Program-made: the position numbers and the translations under genes
Shown: piece by piece, positions 62,996 to 64,000 of the stretch
Position numbering within the stretch: the first letter of the stretch is position 1
Layout: each line of letters starts with the position of its first letter
Source: Streptomyces sp. DH37
Lineage (GTDB): Bacteria; Actinomycetota; Actinomycetes; Streptomycetales; Streptomycetaceae
NCBI RefSeq assembly: GCF_029813835.1
Contig: NZ_JARVKV010000013.1
Coordinates: 1-64,000, forward strand
Length of the DNA: 64,000 bases
Direction of reading: 5' to 3'
Notes under the pieces: generated by a model
What the model saw: only the letters and a program-made list of their open reading frames with translations
Database searches by the model: none
Told to the model about the DNA's origin: nothing

Positions 62996-63745
62996 TCAGG
63001 CGTTGTAGCCGCCGTGGGCGTCCAGCACCGCGCCCGTGACGTACGACGCGGCGGGGCTCGCCAGGAAGGCGATCACCGCGGCGATTTCGTCGGGGTGCCC
63101 CATGCGTTGCAGAGACAGCGAGCTGACCAGGGCATTGAGGGTCTCGAGGTCCGGCGGTTGCATGCCGCCCTCCATCAGTCCGGCCTCCACGACGTTGGCC
63201 GTGATGTTCCGGGGCCCGAGGTCGCGTGCGACGCCCATGGTGTACCTCTCGATCCCGGACTTGGTCGCCGCGTAGTCGGCAAGGCCGGGGGCGCCGACCC
63301 GGGAGCCCAGTCCGGAACTCACCGTGATGATGCGGCCGCCCTCGCGCAGCACTCGGGAGGCGGCCCGGATGACGGCGATCACGCCGAGGTAGTTGGTGGC
63401 GTGCATCCGGTCCAGTGCGGCGGTGTCGGCGTCCGGGTCGTCCACCGTGCCGGCCACGGAGATCGCCGCGTTGTTGACGAGGATGTCCAGGCCGCCGAAG
63501 TGCGCGACCACGTCGTCGATCAGCGCCGGCGCCCGGCTCGTGTCTGCCTGGTCGGACTGGAAGGCGACGGCCTTGGCTCTCTTGGCGTGCATCTCGTCGA
63601 CGACGGCCTGCGCCTGCTTCTCGGAGCTGACGTAGGTGAAGGCGACGTCGGCGCCCTGTTCGGCCAGCAGCCGTACGGTCGCGGCTCCCAGTCCGCGCGA
63701 CCCCCCGGTGACCAGGGCGACCTTGCCCGTGAGTGGCTTGCTCAT
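62996..63745 (-). CDS. Short-chain dehydrogenase (3-oxoacyl-ACP-reductase-like SDR)
   Basis: 249-aa classical SDR. VTGGSRGLGAATV, NNAAISVAG, VSSGLGSRVG and the active-site YAATKSG are present; the C terminus GAVLDAHGGYNA is family typical. ATG at 63745 with GAGGTGAGAAG upstream. It is divergent from an Rrf2-type regulator with two palindromic sites between them, the layout of a stress- or electrophile-inducible reductase under its own regulator. Substrate unknown. Confidence 0.92.
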   Translation of the reverse strand: MSKPLTGKVALVTGGSRGLGAATVRLLAEQGADVAFTYVSSEKQAQAVVDEMHAKRAKAVAFQSDQADTSRAPALIDDVVAHFGGLDILVNNAAISVAGTVDDPDADTAALDRMHATNYLGVIAVIRAASRVLREGGRIITVSSGLGSRVGAPGLADYAATKSGIERYTMGVARDLGPRNITANVVEAGLMEGGMQPPDLETLNALVSSLSLQRMGHPDEIAAVIAFLASPAASYVTGAVLDAHGGYNA

Positions 63746-63778
63746 TCTTCTCACCTCGTTGATTGGCCCTTTCCAGCG

Positions 63779-63801
63779 GTCGTAACTTTAATTGTTACGA
63801 C
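63779..63801. promoter_or_regulatory. Operator palindrome 1 (SDR/Rrf2 region)
   Basis: GTCGTAAC and GTTACGAC as inverted arms around a 7-bp AT-rich centre. Closest to the SDR start. Confidence 0.75.
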
Positions 63802-63821
63802 AGCCTGTTGCAACCTTCACT

Positions 63822-63843
63822 GTTACGACTGCGTTGTCGTAAC
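63822..63843. promoter_or_regulatory. Operator palindrome 2 (SDR/Rrf2 region)
   Basis: The same two arms in the opposite order (GTTACGAC, 6-bp centre, GTCGTAAC), 30 bp before the regulator ATG. Together with palindrome 1 this suggests two-dimer binding by the adjacent regulator and autoregulation. Confidence 0.72.
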
Positions 63844-63873
63844 ATAAAGCGTTGCGGCCGAGAGGAGGGCTTC

Positions 63874-64000
63874 ATGAGCGCCAACAGCAGGCTGACCATT
63901 GCCGCCCACGCGCTGGCCTGGATCGGTCTCTATCAGCGCCAGGGCCATGAGGTCGCCACCTCGGAGCAGATCGCGGCCAGCGCGAACACCAACCCCGTGG
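63874..64000 (+). CDS. Rrf2-family transcriptional regulator, cut by the window edge
   Basis: First 42 codons from an ATG behind [25 protein letters not shown] and [17 protein letters not shown] are the opening helix and helix-turn-helix of Rrf2 (NsrR/YwnA-type) regulators. The rest lies outside the window. No Fe-S Cys can be checked. Divergent from the SDR, with two shared palindromic sites. Confidence 0.85.
   Translation, partial: MSANSRLTIAAHALAWIGLYQRQGHEVATSEQIAASANTNPV

Noticed and set aside
1..64000. CRISPR array, tRNA or rRNA genes, prophage att sites
   Set aside because: No regularly spaced repeats, cloverleaf or conserved rRNA stretches were recognised; the integrase fragment at 61.7-62.1 kb is incomplete and has no visible att pair.

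Overview
The window reads as chromosomal DNA of a Streptomyces-like actinomycete. GC is very high and is concentrated at third codon positions, GTG and TTG starts are common, many genes are coupled by 4-bp GTGA/ATGA overlaps, and the gene content (LacI-controlled glycan utilisation, iterative PKS, MshA-like glycosyltransferase, IS1182/IS5 remnants) fits. No rRNA, tRNA or CRISPR array was seen.

Layout. (1) 0.26-3.6 kb, plus strand: an ABC exporter pair followed by one 615-aa protein that joins a squalene/phytoene-synthase-like domain to a complete cis-prenyltransferase. (2) 4.1-15.6 kb: a pentose-polysaccharide (arabinoxylan-type) utilisation locus with GH43, LacI regulator, CocE-type hydrolase, GH51, sugar ABC importer and GH39. 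A perfect 22-bp LacI-type palindrome lies in front of the importer. (3) 16.3-18.3 kb, minus strand: a beta-carbonic anhydrase and SulP transporter pair. (4) 20.0-29.9 kb, plus strand: nine genes, every junction a 4-bp overlap, encoding inositol-phosphate synthase, HD-like protein, methyltransferase, Gfo/Idh/MocA oxidoreductase, metallo-beta-lactamase-fold protein with a zinc ribbon, YcaO protein, TIM-barrel isomerase-like protein, MshA-like glycosyltransferase and PIG-L deacetylase. I do not recognise the product; an inositol-containing amino-pseudosaccharide or thiol-like metabolite is an inference. (5) 30.4-31.9 kb: a secreted GH43-type galactanase with a ricin-type lectin tail.

(6) 33.0-36.2 kb, minus strand: a cyclopropane-fatty-acid-synthase-like enzyme, two paralogous 30-aa peptides with strong ribosome binding sites, and a cytochrome P450; a possible P450-modified RiPP. 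(7) 36.5-52.6 kb, minus strand: a tightly coupled operon of thioester reductase, a 2488-aa highly reducing iterative PKS (KS-AT-DH-cMT-ER-KR-ACP), LarE, LarB, LarC, an acyl-reductase-like/HAD fusion, a LarA-like protein and a PlsC acyltransferase. It puts the complete nickel-pincer cofactor pathway inside a polyketide/lipid operon, with a LarA homologue that lacks one expected catalytic His. This is the strongest candidate for an undescribed system. (8) 52.9-60.0 kb: probable further parts of the same cluster: SDR, methyltransferase, glycosyltransferase-like protein, alpha/beta hydrolase, small secreted protein and an ACP-AMP-ligase fusion that could supply a starter unit.

(9) 60.5-62.9 kb: an IS1182-derived element with perfect 29-bp terminal repeats, its transposase gutted and replaced by an aminoglycoside-phosphotransferase-like gene and an integrase remnant, next to an IS5 remnant. 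(10) 63.0-64.0 kb: an SDR divergent from an Rrf2-type regulator cut by the window edge, with two palindromic operators between them.
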